NCBI GenBank assembly: GCA_907164885.2
Contig: OU015499.1
Location: 164,819,629 to 164,883,628 of the forward strand
Reading direction: 5' to 3'
Length of the DNA: 64,000 nt
From: Dolomedes plantarius
Taxonomy: Eukaryota; Arthropoda; Arachnida; Araneae; Dolomedidae
Positions 1 to 11,551 of the stretch are shown piece by piece (within the stretch, counting starts at the first letter, position 1; every line of letters starts with the position of its first letter). The notes under the pieces are model-generated. The model saw only the letters and a list, made by a program, of their open reading frames with translations. It had not been told where the DNA came from and ran no database searches. The position numbers were made by a program, and so were the translations under genes.

Positions 1-493
1 TATCTTGGAGATCTTTGGAGAACAAAACTAGGAAACCCTATGAAGATTAGCATCGTCTGCTTTTTGCGGATAGTCTTGCTCTAAACCTATCCATACTTAA
101 AGAAAATCCTACTATGTAAATCTTAGTTTATTTAAAATCTGCGATTTTTGATAAAAATTATGCCTGGACACGCCGTTTTTAATGAGAAAAACAATAAATA
201 TTTTTCACTTCGAATTTCACTTTGCCAAACGCTGCCTAGTAAGCGATAAGTGTATTGAAATAGAAAATGATGATAACCCTTGTATGTCAACCTTCTATGC
301 CAAATCATTTTGGGATTGTTTAGATTAATTCATTTCCGGTGTCTGTTGCAATGATGACAACTTACGATATTTGTTCTTTATTTCAGCGGGAATTTTAATT
401 TAATACACTTACGATTACTTCTGGATAATTTTCCTGTTGGCTTTCGAAGTAGATAATGATAGTTCATTTTAGTGTATACATAATTTCATGCAG
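1..493. other. AT-rich non-coding sequence, possible intron
   Basis: I see no open frame of note, RNA gene or recognisable repeat here. The stretch ends in a plausible splice acceptor (tttcatgcag, 484-493) in front of the candidate exon that follows, so part of it may be an intron of that gene. This is inference. Confidence 0.3.
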
Positions 494-641
494 TTGGAGT
501 TTACGGAAAGATACTGAGAAAGTGAAAGCCTTGCCAGAACTTTTCGATGAATCCGAATTTGTTGCTGCTAAAAGAAAACCTTCAGCAGCAGGCAAAGACT
601 GGCTTAGAACTGCCATGAAAAAGGAACTATCATCTCTATAG
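494..641 (+). CDS. candidate terminal coding exon, unknown protein
   Basis: Family not recognised. A frame opens after the acceptor-like tttcatgcag at 484-493 and reads about 48 residues (WSLRKDTEKVKALPEL ... KDWLRTAMKKELSSL) to a TAG at 639-641. The base composition is more balanced than the flanks and the residues are charged and mixed, unlike the low-complexity frames nearby. A polyadenylation signal AATAAA lies at 841-846, about 200 bases downstream, which fits a last exon with a short 3' UTR. The frame also extends upstream to an ATG at 456, but that part looks like intron. It could equally be a relic of a repeat; no second exon is visible in the window. Confidence 0.35.
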
Positions 642-840
642 GCGTCTCATATTAGGACTCATATTAGGATTACTTTTTTCAGACCCCAAAAATGGAACAC
701 TTGTGTTTATAATTTCATACAAGAAAATTGCAAAGTTATTTTCAATTTTCTATCATTGTTATATGTAGTAAAATATATGTATTAAACGGATATCAAGTTG
801 GTACTATAATTCCTCACTTACTTTCCTGGTTATATATGAA

Positions 841-846
841 AATAAA
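841..846 (+). promoter_or_regulatory. candidate polyadenylation signal AATAAA
   Basis: This is an exact AATAAA about 200 bases after the stop of the candidate exon at 494-641. Such hexamers arise often by chance in AT-rich DNA, so it only has weight together with that exon. Confidence 0.3.
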
Positions 847-949
847 AAGTGTCTCATATTCGGCATACTTACTATATATCAAGTGTTGTATAAAAATTTC
901 TTAAAAGTTTAACATAATTATTTTATTATTAGAATATGATACGTTAGAA

Positions 950-1112
950 TGTGAATTCGTTAATCCTGTATCCCTTTTGCCCGAGGGATATTCTATACCC
1001 CCCGGAAGGTTCCTCCCCTCCCTCAAGTAGGAGGGGGGATGGTGGTGGTCCGCGCATGGTTCAATTTCTGGCTTAGTGGTCCGCAGACTTGTACGAGTTG
1101 GGAACCACTGAA
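950..1112 (-). mobile_element. hAT-type MITE fragment
   Basis: Read on the minus strand from about 1,106, the sequence begins CAGTGGTTCCCAAC and continues through GCGGACCACTAAG. This is the usual start of hAT-type non-autonomous elements (CAGTGGTTCCCAA and similar). A G/C-rich imperfect palindrome (cctccctcaagtaggaggg, about 1,017-1,035) follows. The other terminus was not found, so this is a one-ended fragment. Confidence 0.4.
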
Positions 1113-1137
1113 CATGATGGAGTAACAAGACCAATCT

Positions 1138-1220
1138 ATTTTTTGCAACAAGGGTGTAAATGGCTTACATGTCGTATTTTTATATTTAAACGTCACTGAT
1201 AATATTGGTTCGGGTCTATT
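1138..1220. repeat. old dispersed repeat fragment
   Basis: The stretch with aaatggcttacatg and cactgataatattgg resembles parts of 28,240-28,330 and 35,155-35,240, where the same order occurs as gaatggtttacacgtg and cactgacaatactg. This is the most diverged of the three copies. In the other two the sequence lies shortly before a Tc1-type end, so it may be subterminal DNA of a Tc1/mariner relative. That origin is inference. Confidence 0.3.
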
Positions 1221-2690
1221 GGCGAAGACAACCTGCGCAAACTCAAGCTGAAACCCGTAAAAACATACATGTAAGTAAGCATTTTTAGACCAAAAATTCA
1301 TTGAAACGATGATAAAAATATGCACATATGAAAAAAAGTTATAAAAAAACAGGCAAAGTATGAAATAAGACCACACAAAAATATTATAATGTTGGATTTA
1401 TAAATGATAAAAACAGTTTTACAAAGGAAATTAAATTAGCGGATAAAAATCAATATGACGGATGAATGTGAACAGAGCAAGATGTGGATGTTCACCTATT
1501 AAATGCGATAAAGTTGGAGATGCCGAGTTTAAAATATTCTATATGCAACTTTTAAAACTATTACGGGACGTTAAAATATGAAGGACGGACCAAACGGATT
1601 TAGTTCTTTAAAACCTAACTTTAATTTTTATTTTTGTTAATTTTAAATAAATATTTTTATTTATATGTGAATACTAGCTGAATTCCCGTGCTTCGTTACA
1701 GAGTACATTCAAATTAAATACAATGGCCAATGTATGCAATTAATGCCAAAAGAAAAAAAATATATATATATTTATAATAAATACAACGGTTAATGTATGC
1801 AATTAATGCAAAAAAAAATTATAAAAAATCGTAACGGATATTTTTATATACAAAATAATGTAGAAGAAAAGACTGAAATTAAATCTAATAGAACATACTG
1901 AAGAATATAGTACAGTTTGAGGAACATTTCTTTTACTGTGTTGTAATATTGTTTTGGATAATCCAATCGTCTGCCGAAATTAGAAAGAAAAAAAATTGTC
2001 AATTTATTTCCTTGTTATGCACGTGATGCAAAATTAATTTTAAGTACCAAAAAAAGAAAAGAAACCACGTGATCAGCATTTGATAATGAAATTCTAAAAA
2101 TTAATCTTTAAAAATTTACCAAAATGAAAAGGGAGGTAAAGATTCGAAAATGATTTCATTTTAAAGGAATTTTTATGGTCTTTCTCGTGATATAAATTTT
2201 ATAACCCTCAGATTATTATGTTAAATGCAAACTTTAAAGAATGTTACAAAAACAGCTTAAAAATTCATTAAAAATCTAAGAGTTTTTAAAAAATCTTTCT
2301 GAGTGCACCCCTACACTATAAGAAGAATCGCCATGCAAAATTTCAACCCTTTAGGTCCAGCGGTTTGCAGGGCCTTTTTATCGCATGGGCAAATCTGGAC
2401 TTTGCCCATATCCCCCTGATGCTAGGGAGCCCCCAAACTGTCCTCCTTAACGTGCAAAATCTCTTTAACGTAATCTCTAACGTAACAAAATCTCTTTTTT
2501 TTAAAAAGGGAAAACATTTTTTTAGAATGAATTTATTAGTAACAGAGTAAAAATTTTTATTTCAAAGCTAAACAATATCAAAAGAAACACAGATACACGT
2601 AATTGAGAACTCGTTTATCAAAGAGTGTTAAAAATTTGTTTATGATTGGCTATTACGTAAGCCACTCCTTTCTTTCATCAAATACTCGTT
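1221..2690. other. AT-rich sequence with old repeat remnants
   Basis: No gene is seen. Around 1,670-1,705 the string actagctgaattcccgtg followed by cttcgttac resembles the conserved start of a widespread arthropod interspersed repeat. Around 2,335-2,370 the string tttcaaccctttaggtcc followed by agcggttt resembles its conserved downstream part, so 1,665-2,420 may be one ancient insertion. A short duplication (ccaatgtatgcaattaatgc near 1,729, and again near 1,792) lies inside it. I cannot name the family. Confidence 0.3.
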
Positions 2691-2899
2691 GTTGATTGAT
2701 GTATGTCATAAGGCGAAATCTGGTACTAGCTACTGAATTAAAATTTGTAGAATACTTTTGGCAGCATCATTTGCTGTTTATAGAGTACTAGATTTAATTA
2801 TTTTTTCACGTGCATATAGAAGATCTCTATTCCTACTCTGAGATATAGATAGCTTGATTATTTCTTATAGTTTGTTTATGTTATTGTTTCATTAGAATA

Positions 2900-3622
2900 A
2901 TGTCATCTCGTACTTACCTTTCTGGTTCTGCAAAAAGAAAATGGAAAAAAAATGGGATATTGCTAAGAGCAAAATTTCTAGAATTGAATTGTTCATGAAA
3001 CAGAAATCGGAGCTTGTAAATGCAGCTCCGACTGAAACAATCGATGAAACGGATTGGTGTTCTGGGGTAAGTATTATCCCAGAAGTTTTAAATGTTGGAT
3101 CCCCTACTAAAACTTTATCTAGTAATGAAGAAAATTTTAAAAACAAAGATTCTGAAACTGGCGTTGAAACTCTTGTTGAAAAAAGAGACACGTGTTCTCA
3201 GTGCTTTGATTCTGATCCAGCTTCATGGCATGAAATTAACGATCATATGATTGAATATCACATACAAAACCCACCTCCACAAAATATGGATTTATTAAGA
3301 GAAACCGAGAAAATTTGTGGCGGTAACGTAAAAAAGAAGTTTGACTCCAGGAAATTTTTTCCACCTGAAAAAAAATGGTGAAAAAGTTTTAAGAAAATGG
3401 ATGATATTATCTCCAACAACCAAATTAGTGTTTTGTTGGGTGTGCAAATTGTTTTGTACAACACCTAAAGGACAACTAGTGTCTCGTTTCAATGACTGGA
3501 AACATGCTTCTGTTAGATTAATATGGCATGGAAATTCTATGCTTCATAAAACATCCAAACTCAAGATGTCTCAACGATTAAGCGCTGCACAAAGGATAGA
3601 TTGTACCTTAATTAAGAATTAA
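2900..3622 (+). pseudogene. hAT transposase N-terminal fragment (ZMYM/TTF-type finger)
   Basis: The reading begins at ATG 2,900 (MSSRTYLSGSAKRKWKK), moves to the frame running 2,941-3,381, then to the frame through 3,622. It contains a TTF-type zinc-finger region typical of ZMYM1/ZMYM5-like hAT transposases: KNGEKVLRKWMILSPTT, FCWVCKLFC and FNDWKHASVRLIWHGNS. Both frame changes fall in runs of eight adenines (near 2,944-2,951 and 3,368-3,375), as expected of slippage in dead DNA. The sequence stops near SAAQRIDCT, far short of the catalytic region and C-terminal dimerisation domain. No terminal repeats were found, so it is a truncated relic. A different, C-terminal hAT fragment occurs near 38.7-40.0 kb. 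Confidence 0.7.
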
Positions 3623-4282
3623 ATAAACAAAATAACGTCTCGTATTGTCTTTATGATAAACGAGATAATTATAATTTTAATACTGTAAGGATTATGTCAC
3701 AGAATAACGATCTTCACAAAAATATCAAACGTAATGTTGTAATAAACCAGTGAATGCGTTGCCGACGTTTGCATTCAAGTGTCATAAACATGGATATTAG
3801 AATAAAAAAAATCATAAAAATAGCTTCTGAACAGGGTTTTCCTGTTCAATTCCTTACGTCAATCTTAACCCAGTTTTTTAAATTTAAATAATACTGTATG
3901 CAAGCAACGTTTCCTCTTATAGTTGGCAACATTAATTCCCTATTTTGACTATAAAAGTGTGTGTGTTGGTGAGTCGTGACACCAGCTTGGTGAGGTGGTA
4001 TGTATTTAGATGGATTGATATATTTTACGTTTATATTTATTTAGTTTTTTAGCATTTTAAAATTAGTTTTATTATTTAATGATAATCTCTGGTTTAATTT
4101 GTTTGATTCACTTTAATTCATCTACAAGGTTTTGGTGGTGTAGCCGACCACCGGGAGAGATATCTGGATTTAAAACATGTTTAACCCAGTCATAAATTAT
4201 AACGCCTCCATTTCCATTCTGTTTACCTTATTGATATCTGTGTTTATATGGTCGTATCAGTCCCCATTGTTTATTAATTTTC
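3623..4282. other. AT-rich spacer
   Basis: No gene, RNA or clear repeat is visible between the hAT fragment and the microsatellite. Confidence 0.4.
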
Positions 4283-4502
<220 letters not shown>

Positions 4503-4642
4503 TAACACATTATATTTACAAAAGCACCTGCCTCATAATGTGCGTTAGTGTCCCATAAAAGCTTGGCAGGCCGCAATTCGAGTATTCCTTCTTTAGAAGA
4601 ATGCATATGCAGTGAAACTACTCTAAAAAGGCCCTATTTTGT

Positions 4643-5387
4643 TCAGTACCAATTGAATGCTCCATAAGAAATGTTAACGGAACGAGAAATGTGAGGGACG
4701 ATAGGTTTCTCTTCGGTGTGGGTGCGAAGGTGTGACTTCAGGTACCCCCTCCGGGAGAAACCTGTCTGGCAGACATCGCAGACGAAAGGTTTATCTCCCG
4801 TGTGGGTACGCAAGTGTTCCTTCAGGTTCTGATTCTGGGTGAACCCTCTTTGGCAGACATCGTAGACGAAAGGTTTTTCTCCCGTGTGGGTGCACAGGTG
4901 GAGGTTCAGCGTGCTCCTCTGGGAAAATCCCTTTGAACAAACGCTGCATACGAAAGGCCCCTCCCCTGTGTGGGTGCGCAGGTGGGACTTCAGATGGTTC
5001 TGGTTAGAGAATCCTTTCGAACACACATCGCAGACAAAAGGTTTATCTCCGTTGTGGGTGCGCAGATGTACAAGTTCTCTGGTGTCTTTTGATGTCGCAA
5101 AAGATAGAAAATTCTCTTTTGCAAACGCACCTGAATGGTTTTTCTCCCTTGTGTTTGGCAGTGTGTGTGTTTGTGTGAATCGGTTGAGTGGAGACGTTTT
5201 CGCCTTCGGAAAATTTCTGTACGTCCTGAGAATTGAGGTATTCTTCAGCTGCGTCAGTTCTATTTGAAACGTACGAATCACTGAGGGTAGATCTTTCTTC
5301 GGATTCATTAAGGTGCTCCTGGGAAGAAAGACTTGCGCCTGAAAATTTTTTTTCGTCGGCATCGTGAAACGTTAGTTCGCCCTCCAT
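4643..5387 (-). pseudogene. C2H2 zinc-finger gene, block C copy, frameshifted
   Basis: This is the third and most degraded zinc-finger paralogue. From ATG at 5,387 the frame gives MEGELTFHDADEKKFSGAS, matching the acidic N-terminus of the copies at 21,759 and 48,173, then a first finger lacking one cysteine (FRCVCKREF). Near 5,090 the reading must shift frame to reach four further fingers (CDVCSKGF, CSVCSKGF, YDVCQRGF, CDVCQTGF) joined by TGEKP-like linkers. In the third of these the first zinc-binding Cys is Tyr. The family binds DNA in the nucleus, usually as a transcriptional regulator. The frame shift, two finger losses and only about five fingers against nine indicate a pseudogene, unless the shift is removed by splicing. 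Confidence 0.75.
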
Positions 5388-6473
5388 GACCAAAGGGGAA
5401 AGTCGTAAAACACGAATATGGTGAGATACTCTAATCCAACTTAATTATGTTTATTACTACATATCTGATTATTATACCTTTAGAAACACGATGCTTGATG
5501 TGAAAGATGGATGCAAAAGATTTATTTCCTCTGATGAGAATCTCACATCAATGGTCAGTTCAGAAAGGTAAGTCAAAATGAAATCTGCCGGCCACGAAGG
5601 TCAGTGATTCATGCTAAAATTTTTTGATCTGGACCATTTTATTGAAAAAAAAAATCACGAATGCAGTTAAGTTTATTGCCTAGATAACCTTAAAATCTGA
5701 TTTTATATCAGAATGAAATGGACACCAACGCTGCACAAATAGAGATTGCAATAATATTCATAACTGCCAGTGTACAATTCCTTTTGGTCATACCTCACAC
5801 CTCAGATAGGTGTTTCTGCAGAACTCACTGGCTAAATTACAGGAATATAGAGTTATTTGAAATACGACCAAACAACAGACGATACTCGGGGAAAAAAAAG
5901 TTGACTAAGTCTACTGATTTTAAGACTTTCTTATCACCAATAAGAATTTGCAGAGATTCTACACTTCGCTGAAACTGCAGTATTCACTCTCATTTTGAAA
6001 ACTTGACTTTCACAACCCGCGTTATTCTTTTACAATGCATACAGATTTCTGCGTCTGAGAAATTCTGCGAAGTGTTTATCAGGCGTTAAGGTTCAAACGA
6101 AATTTTCAGAAACACATCTACCGACAGGGGGTACTGGCATCTGCAACGATAGAAAGAAAATAAAAGCAATGAGTTATATATGTTTTTAAATCCTTCAGTA
6201 AATTATACTCTCGGAAACTAAATTACTCTGCACAAATAGACATTGTATTAATTGTAATGACTGCCACTGTAAAATTCTTTTTGGACATACCTCACACTTG
6301 AGCAAGGTGTTTCTGTAGAACCCATTGGCAAGTAAAATCTTTCTCAGAGGTAAAAATGGAAACTTTTCCAACACACGATCAAAATGAAAATTCTAGTTTT
6401 TACGACTCGTATTCAAAAACTGCATCGAAAGCCAACTCAAATAATTCCATGTTGTTTTGCATTCAGATGATCT
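5388..6473. other. upstream flank of zinc-finger copy C
   Basis: The stretch is non-coding and paralogous to 21,780-22,757 and 48,180-49,157, in the same order. The best-kept part is about 5,540-5,612, described separately. Another shared stretch, near 5,960-6,030, includes the string gctgaaactgcagtattcac. The short frames here are not conserved in the other copies. Confidence 0.6.
5540..5612 (-). promoter_or_regulatory. conserved core upstream of zinc-finger copy C
   Basis: About 73 bases differ by only one or two substitutions from 21,922-21,994 and 48,316-48,388, while the surrounding paralogous DNA differs much more. In the direction of the zinc-finger gene it contains an acceptor-like ggccggcag and a donor-like GATGTGAGAT. 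A 5' non-coding exon or a promoter element would fit. Both readings are inference. Confidence 0.35.
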
Positions 6474-9170
6474 TTTCTAGAATGCAGAAGACGACAACTA
6501 CACTGGGCACGACACGGGGAAAATTGAGAGCGATGAGTGAGATAAACCTTTCAATGGATTAACTAGAATACAAAAGACAACGACTACACTGGGAACGACG
6601 CGGGAAAAACTGAAGAGCGATGAGTGAGATAAACCTTTCAATGTATTAACTAGAATACAAAAGAAAACGACTACACTGGGAACGACGCGGGGAAAATTGA
6701 AGAGCGATGAGTGAGATAAACCTTTCAATGGATTAACTAGAATACAAAAGAAAACGACTACACTGGGAACGACGCGGGGAAAATTGAAGAGCGATGAGTG
6801 AGATAAACCTTTCAATGGATTAACTAGAATACAAAAGACAACGACTACACTGGGAACGACGCGGGAAAAACTGAAGAGCGATGAGTGAGATAAACCTTTC
6901 AATATATTAACTAGAATACAAAAGAAAACGACTACACTGGGAACGACGCGGGGAAAATTGAAGAGCGATGAGTGAGATAAACCTTTCAATGGATTAACTA
7001 GAATACAAAAGACAACGACTACACTGGGCACGACGCGGGAAAAACTGAAGAGCGATGAGTGAGATAAACCTTTCAATGTATTAACTAGAATACAAAAGAA
7101 AACGACTACACTGGGAACGACGCGGGGAAAATTGAAGAGCGATGAGTGAGATAAACCTTTCAATGGATTAACTAGAATACAAAAGACAACGACTACACTG
7201 GGAACGACGCGGGAAAAACTGAAGAGCGATGAGTGAGATAAACCTTTCAATGTATTAACTAGAATACAAAAGAAAACGACTACACTGGGAACGACGCGGG
7301 GAAAATTGAAGAGCGATGAGTGAGATAAACCTTTCAATGGATTAACTAGAATACAAAAGACAACGACTACACTGGGAACGACGCGGGAAAAACTGAAGAG
7401 CGATGAATGAGATAAACCTTTCAATGTATTAACTAGAATACAAAAGAAAACGACTACACTGGGAACGACGCGGGGAAAATTGAAGAGCGATGAGTGAGAT
7501 AAACCTTTCAATGGATTAACTAGAATACAAAAGACAACGACTACACTGGGAATGACGCGGGAAAAACTGAAGAGCGATGAGTGAGATAAACCTTTCAATG
7601 TATTAACTAGAATACAAAAGAAAACGACTACACTGGGAACGACGCGGGGAAAATTGAAGAGCGATGAGTGAGATAAACCTTTCAATGGATTAACTAGAAT
7701 ACAAAAGACAACGACTACACTGGGAACGACGCGGGAAAAACTGAAGAGCGATGAGTGAGATAAACCTTTCAATGTATTAACTAGAATACAAAAGAAAACG
7801 ACTACACTGGGAACGACGCGGGGAAAATTGAAGAGCGATGAGTGAGATAAACCTTTCAATGGATTAACTAGAATACAAAAGAAAACGACTACACTGGGAA
7901 CGACGCGGGGAAAATTGAAGAGCGATGAGTGAGATAAACCTTTCAATGGATTAACTAGAATACAAAAGACAACGACTACACTGGGCACGACGCGGGAAAA
8001 ACTGAAGCGCGATGAGTGAGATAAACCTTTCAATGTATTAACTAGAATACAAAAGAAAACGACTACACTGGGAACGACGCGGGGAAAATTGAAGAGCGAT
8101 GAGTGAGATAAACCTTTCAATGGATTAACTAGAATACAAAAGACAACGACTACACTGGGAACGACGCGGGAAAAACTGAAGAGCGATGAGTGAGATAAAC
8201 CTTTCAATGTATTAACTAGAATACAAAAGAAAACGACTACACTGGGAACGACGCGGGGAAAATTGAAGAGCGATGAGTGAGATAAACCTTTCAATGGATT
8301 AACTAGAATACAAAAGACAACGACTACACTGGGAACGACGCGGGAAAAACTGAAGAGCGATGAGTGAGATAAACCTTTCAATGTATTAACTAGAATACAA
8401 AAGAAAACGACTACACTGGGAACGACGCGGGGAAAATTGAAGAGCGATGAGTGAGATAAACCTTTCAATGGATTAACTAGAATACAAAAGACAACGACTA
8501 CACTGGGCACGACACGGGAAAAACTGAAGAGCGATGAGTGAGATAAACCTTTCAATGTATTAACTAGAATACAAAAGAAAACGACTACACTGGGAACGAC
8601 GAGGGGAAAATTGAAGAGCGATGAGTGAGATAAACCTTTCAATGGATTAACTAGAATACAAAAGACAACGACTACACTGGGAACGACGCGGGAAAAACTG
8701 AAGAGCGATGAGTGAGATAAACCTTTCAATGTATTAACTATAATACAAAAGAAAACGACTACACTGGGAACGACGCGGGGAAAATTGAAGAGCGATGAGT
8801 GAGATAAACCTTTCAATGGATTAACTAGAATACAAAAGACAACGACTACACTGGGAACGACGCGGGAAAAACTGAAGAGCGATGAGTGAGATAAACCTTT
8901 CAATGTATTAACTATAATACAAAAGAAAACGACTACACTGGGAACGACGCGGGGAAAATTGAAGAGCGATGAGTGAGATAAACCTTTCAATGGATTAACT
9001 AGAATACAAAAGACAACGACTACACTGGGCACGACACGGGAAAAACTGAAGAGCGATGAGTGAGATAAACCTTTCAATGTATTAACTAGAATACAAAAGA
9101 AAACGACTACACTGGGAACGACGCGGGGAAAATTGAAGAGCGATGAGTGAGATAAACCTTTCAATGGATT
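6474..9170. repeat. 87-bp minisatellite, about 31 copies in 174-bp dimers
   Basis: Identical landmarks recur every 87 bases (gataaacctttcaatg starts at 6,541 and again at 6,628). Two unit types alternate. One has acgcgggaaaaactgaag and ends tcaatgtatt in the next junction. The other has acgcggggaaaattgaag and tcaatggatt. This gives a 174-bp higher-order repeat, with the alternation broken in a few places, for example near 6,660-6,790 and 7,850-7,930. Units are nearly identical, which implies recent homogenisation or expansion. The same position in blocks A and B holds only about two units. The period is divisible by three and one minus-strand frame lacks stops, so a frame of more than 900 codons exists; I do not regard it as a gene. 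Confidence 0.95.
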
Positions 9171-9854
9171 CACAAGACTAGAAAAGACAACTGTACTAGG
9201 CAATACACGGGGGAAATCAGACACGGACGAGTGAGCTAGAACTTTCAATACATTGTTTATCTTGTTTTGACGTGCAGCATCCAACAGAACATGCATGTAA
9301 CACTCAGCCCAGTAGAAAATATTAAGCAAGCTATCAAATACCTACAGCAAGTAAAATTATCACACGAACTCAGCGATGTCTCCGTGTTCCGTGTCCATGA
9401 CGAAAACCACTGAAGCACCTAATCACTGTTCAAGATGCCCGTAGATGCGCTTATAAAAACAGCCAACGAACCCATTGGACTTTCGATTTGAAATTCGGTT
9501 GCCGTCCACTTGAGCATACCGAATGCTTGCACGGAAGTTCGTTCATATCGTGACGTGAATTGTTGTGATGAGTTTTTTTTCGAACTTTATCCAGTTACCA
9601 CAAGGAACAACGAAAGCATTTTTGCTACTGGGAATGAAATTTCTAACAAAAGAGTAAACAGCTGAAGTGAAGGCTTTTGACACATACAACGGCTAACCAA
9701 AACTAACGAAATTCTTCTGTTGTACCACCTAGTGCAGAAACCGTGGCAAAGATAATCAAATGCGTTCAGTGGTGTTTGTAGGTACAGTGACACTTCTCTA
9801 TTCGGCCACCTCGCACAGCGGTCATTTTTTCCGGAACCATGACAGGCCACCGAA
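9171..9854. other. paralogous flank beyond the minisatellite, block C
   Basis: The stretch is non-coding and collinear with 25,437-26,000 (block A) and 49,651-50,210 (block B). It shares phrases such as cgaagcacctaat-type and ttcagtggtgtt. At 9,290-9,310 it lacks the MITE present in A and B and so shows the pre-insertion site (atgtaacactc). Confidence 0.6.
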
Positions 9855-9889
9855 TATATATATATATATAATATCTATCTATCTATCTA

Positions 9890-9961
<72 letters not shown>
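9855..9961. repeat. (TA)n microsatellite with (CTAT)n core
   Basis: This is (TA)n interrupted by five CTAT units. It occupies the place where block A has the pogo-like insertion (26,001) and where block B has a short TA/TG tract near 50,207-50,233. Confidence 0.95.
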
Positions 9962-9963
<2 letters not shown>

Positions 9964-11190
9964 AGTGTATTATTGTATACACTGACCGAATTTCATTCAA
10001 ACTTTTCGTTCGCTGTATGTATACGCGCATTTGTATGAAGCGTATGATATATCCTGCGTAAAGGGATCTTACTCGAAAACGGGAAAAAAGTAAGGTTTAT
10101 AAAAATAATAATAATAAATATTATTTTTAAAAATAGGGGAAGAAGAAGGGAATTTATTTTAAAAATAAAAATTTCATTTTCAACAAAAATTTTTAATTGG
10201 GAAAAGTTTCCTTTCTTTAAAAAAAGGTAAAATTTCACACTCAAATCGCAGTGACATTTAAATATATAAAAAATTTTATTTTTTAATTTTAAAACCAACA
10301 GATATATTGGTATACAATTTCACTCCCAAAATCATTGAAAATGTCACATGGGCTCGATAAATACCCTATATATTGACTCATTTATCTTGTCAAAGGTCAA
10401 ATTTAAAAAACAAATTTTTCAACAATAGGAAAATGAGGAATAGTGTTTCAAAAAGTAGAAAGGTCAAAAGTATGGATCTTACACATAGGAACATTCCCAA
10501 GATAAAGAAATTTATCGTATTTTATGCCAGTTATCTTGCCATACCCAGAATATTATAAGCATGGCGAATACATATGCCCATATACATGTGCATATGAAAA
10601 AAAAGTAGTCCATGTTTAAGGAGACGATATTGAATTTACAGAGAAACTTCTACTTAAACCAAACAATCACTGTTAATAGTCACATCCCTGTTATTTTCAC
10701 TGTCCATCACTATAACGTATTGAGTCTTACATTTGTTGCAAACACAAAAGTACATATGTGCGTGAATGATAAAAAAAAATTATATTCCTGCAGACACGGT
10801 CTTGGTTCATTCATGTCGGGAGGTAAGAATAGAGGATACCTTCCCAAACGTGACTCAATAATGAGAATGTTTAGGCAAAAAAAAATGTTTATTGACGTCA
10901 ACAAAAACACCAAGTAACAATAAAAAACATCATAATGCGATACACACTTGGAAAACGTACTCCTGTTCCACAAAATGAAATGGTCAAACTATGAGAAAAG
11001 ATGCCTTATAATAAAACATAAACGTGTGAACTGAAGTGACTTCACAATATGTAAATTTCCTTGGTATATAAGATATTTCATCAGACGATGTGTGTGCTGT
11101 TCTGCTTGTGTAATATTATCTATGTAAATAAATGGTTCTTTGGTTTAACCAGACTATTATTTCAATGTGCACGCCTCTCTTGTTTGCTCA
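9962..11190. other. paralogous distal flank of block C
   Basis: The stretch is collinear with 50,234-51,245 in block B. Matching pieces include gaaaacgggaaaaaagtaag, ctatataaccttga-type AT-rich runs, and a plus-strand stretch that reads SLTFVAN in both copies (10,728 and 50,974). After that the frames diverge (SCRHGLGSFMSGG against HRRLESFISGG) and homopolymer indels break them. It may be a decayed exon, but I cannot identify one. Similarity fades near 11,035. Confidence 0.45.
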
Positions 11191-11201
11191 AAAAACGTAT
11201 A

Positions 11202-11551
11202 GCCCAGTAGCTATGTACATCTTACCGCGCAAGAGATCGGGTATTAGATTTTTTTCCCTACTTGTATATGTTTAGTCCAGTAGTGAAAAACCAAGGTTTT
11301 CAATTCGAAAGATCTCGGCAGAATTTTCTGTGGCCTAAAAACAGCGAAATTTTGACTTTTTTTGGTTTTTTCAAATATCTCGGCAATGGTTGGTTGTAGA
11401 GCTTAGATTGCAATTACAATCTTAAAGAAGACAAAATTTTGAACAAATTTTACATTTACTTCTTTTTTCTAAACCCAATAACAAGCGAGCTACAGCGTCA
11501 GGAAAATGGGATATTTTATTCAACTCGTCGAGAAAGACGCAAAACTTACTT
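11202..11551 (+). repeat. left terminal inverted repeat of the 6-kb transposon
   Basis: This is the inverted partner of 16,801-17,160. Matching stretches include gtccagtagtgaaa, ttctgtggcctaaaaaca, caatggttg, agcgagctacagcgtcagg and gagaaagacgcaaaactta. Confidence 0.85.

Larger units (their letters stand above)
4643..11035. repeat. segmental duplicate, block C
   Basis: Order: zinc-finger gene, conserved core, upstream flank, 87-bp units, distal flank. It matches blocks A and B in the same orientation and is the most diverged of the three. It lacks the MITE found in A and B. Confidence 0.8.

Noticed and set aside
6474..9170. Regular repeats resembling a CRISPR array
   Set aside because: Units are contiguous 87-mers without unique spacers and the DNA is eukaryotic.
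6498..9329. A 943-codon minus-strand open frame of hydrophobic repeats
   Set aside because: It is the direct product of an 87-bp tandem repeat whose length is divisible by three. The fixed differences between unit types all change residues, and there is no domain or plausible start. Kept as a repeat.
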